Shown here: piece after piece, positions 44,579 to 44,775 of the stretch
How positions within the stretch are numbered: position 1 is the first letter of the stretch
Layout: every line of letters starts with the position of its first letter
Notes under the pieces: generated by a model
Seen by the model: the letters and a program-made list of their open reading frames with translations, nothing else
The model's database searches: none
What the model was told of the DNA's origin: nothing
Program-made: the position numbers and the translations under genes
Source: Bacteroidaceae bacterium
GTDB taxonomy: Bacteria; Bacteroidota; Bacteroidia; Bacteroidales; Bacteroidaceae
Length of the DNA: 44,775 nucleotides
Assembly: GCA_024398755.1 (NCBI GenBank)
Contig: JAKSIQ010000011.1
Span: forward strand, 1 to 44,775
Direction: 5' to 3'

Positions 44579-44775
44579 TTGCTTTTTCGGCGTTTTTGCT
44601 GGTTGTCAGTCACTGCTGCACCCGCGAAGCCTGGCCTCACCCGAAATTTAGTGGGGGTAAGCGTAAATAGAACGTTAATCTGCATTCGCGAGCTATTATT
44701 TCTCCAGCGGTGAGTGATTTGGGCTGTTTTGCTCACGGACTAGCCATTTTCCAGACCGCGGTAAGTGAATACGCC
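44579..44775. other. Gene-free window end
   Basis: These 197 bp after the phosphoesterase show no ORF that I trust, no TAnnTTTG box before a start, and no strong terminator stem. A 65-residue minus-strand frame here has basic, low-quality composition and overlaps the preceding gene. Confidence 0.5.

Noticed and set aside
44539..44736. 65-codon minus-strand ORF at the window end
   Set aside because: It overlaps the end of the phosphoesterase gene, and no family or promoter was recognised.

Overview
The window looks like chromosomal DNA of a gut- or rumen-type Bacteroidales, probably Prevotellaceae or a close relative. The reasons are paired SusC/SusD genes, Bacteroidetes-only families (DUF4271, FAS1 lipoproteins beside SusCD), -7 elements of the TAnnTTTG type, and no Shine-Dalgarno sites at most starts. 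No species is claimed.

Layout. (1) 1-2104 is a REP-type island: a REP-associated tyrosine transposase (RAYT, 453-1448) and a small unknown minus-strand gene lie between two four-copy arrays of related 44-46 bp hairpins spaced about 84 bp. (2) 2178-8515 is a compact housekeeping block: ahcY, a LOG-family protein, DUF4271, hemD, rnpA, yidD and a TatD-family hydrolase, almost all overlapping or abutting, then tyrS from its own promoter. (3) 8526-9012 carries tRNA-Gln(UUG) with a leader hairpin and a terminator, two palindromes of a repeat family, and a possible small RNA ending in nested terminator hairpins. (4) 9045-32594 is a polysaccharide utilisation locus: a cytoplasmic GH43, two SusC/SusD pairs each preceded by a FAS1-domain lipoprotein, a 1390-residue secreted multidomain protein with a possible sorting tail, and two exported GH43 enzymes behind their own promoter. 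(5) 32707-34446 is an ECF sigma factor with a short one-TM protein and a CpxP/Spy-like periplasmic protein. (6) 34613-39779 on the minus strand has a third FAS1 lipoprotein, a GH8 exo-oligoxylanase-like lipoprotein and xylulokinase. (7) 39893-44578 on the plus strand has a GH95 enzyme, a porin-like protein and a short 5'-nucleotidase-family phosphoesterase.

How the genes fit together. GH43 x3, GH8, GH95 and xylulokinase point to xylan or arabinoxylan oligosaccharides as the substrate. Oligosaccharides would be captured and imported by the two SusCD systems with FAS1 partners, trimmed in the periplasm and cytoplasm to xylose and arabinose, and xylulose phosphorylated by XylB. No endo-xylanase (GH10/GH11), xylose isomerase or hybrid two-component regulator is present, so the locus looks built for oligosaccharides made elsewhere or continues outside the window.

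The most unusual structure is the RAYT island with its two phased hairpin arrays. Next are the repeated FAS1-SusC-SusD modules and the uncharacterised 1390-residue protein.
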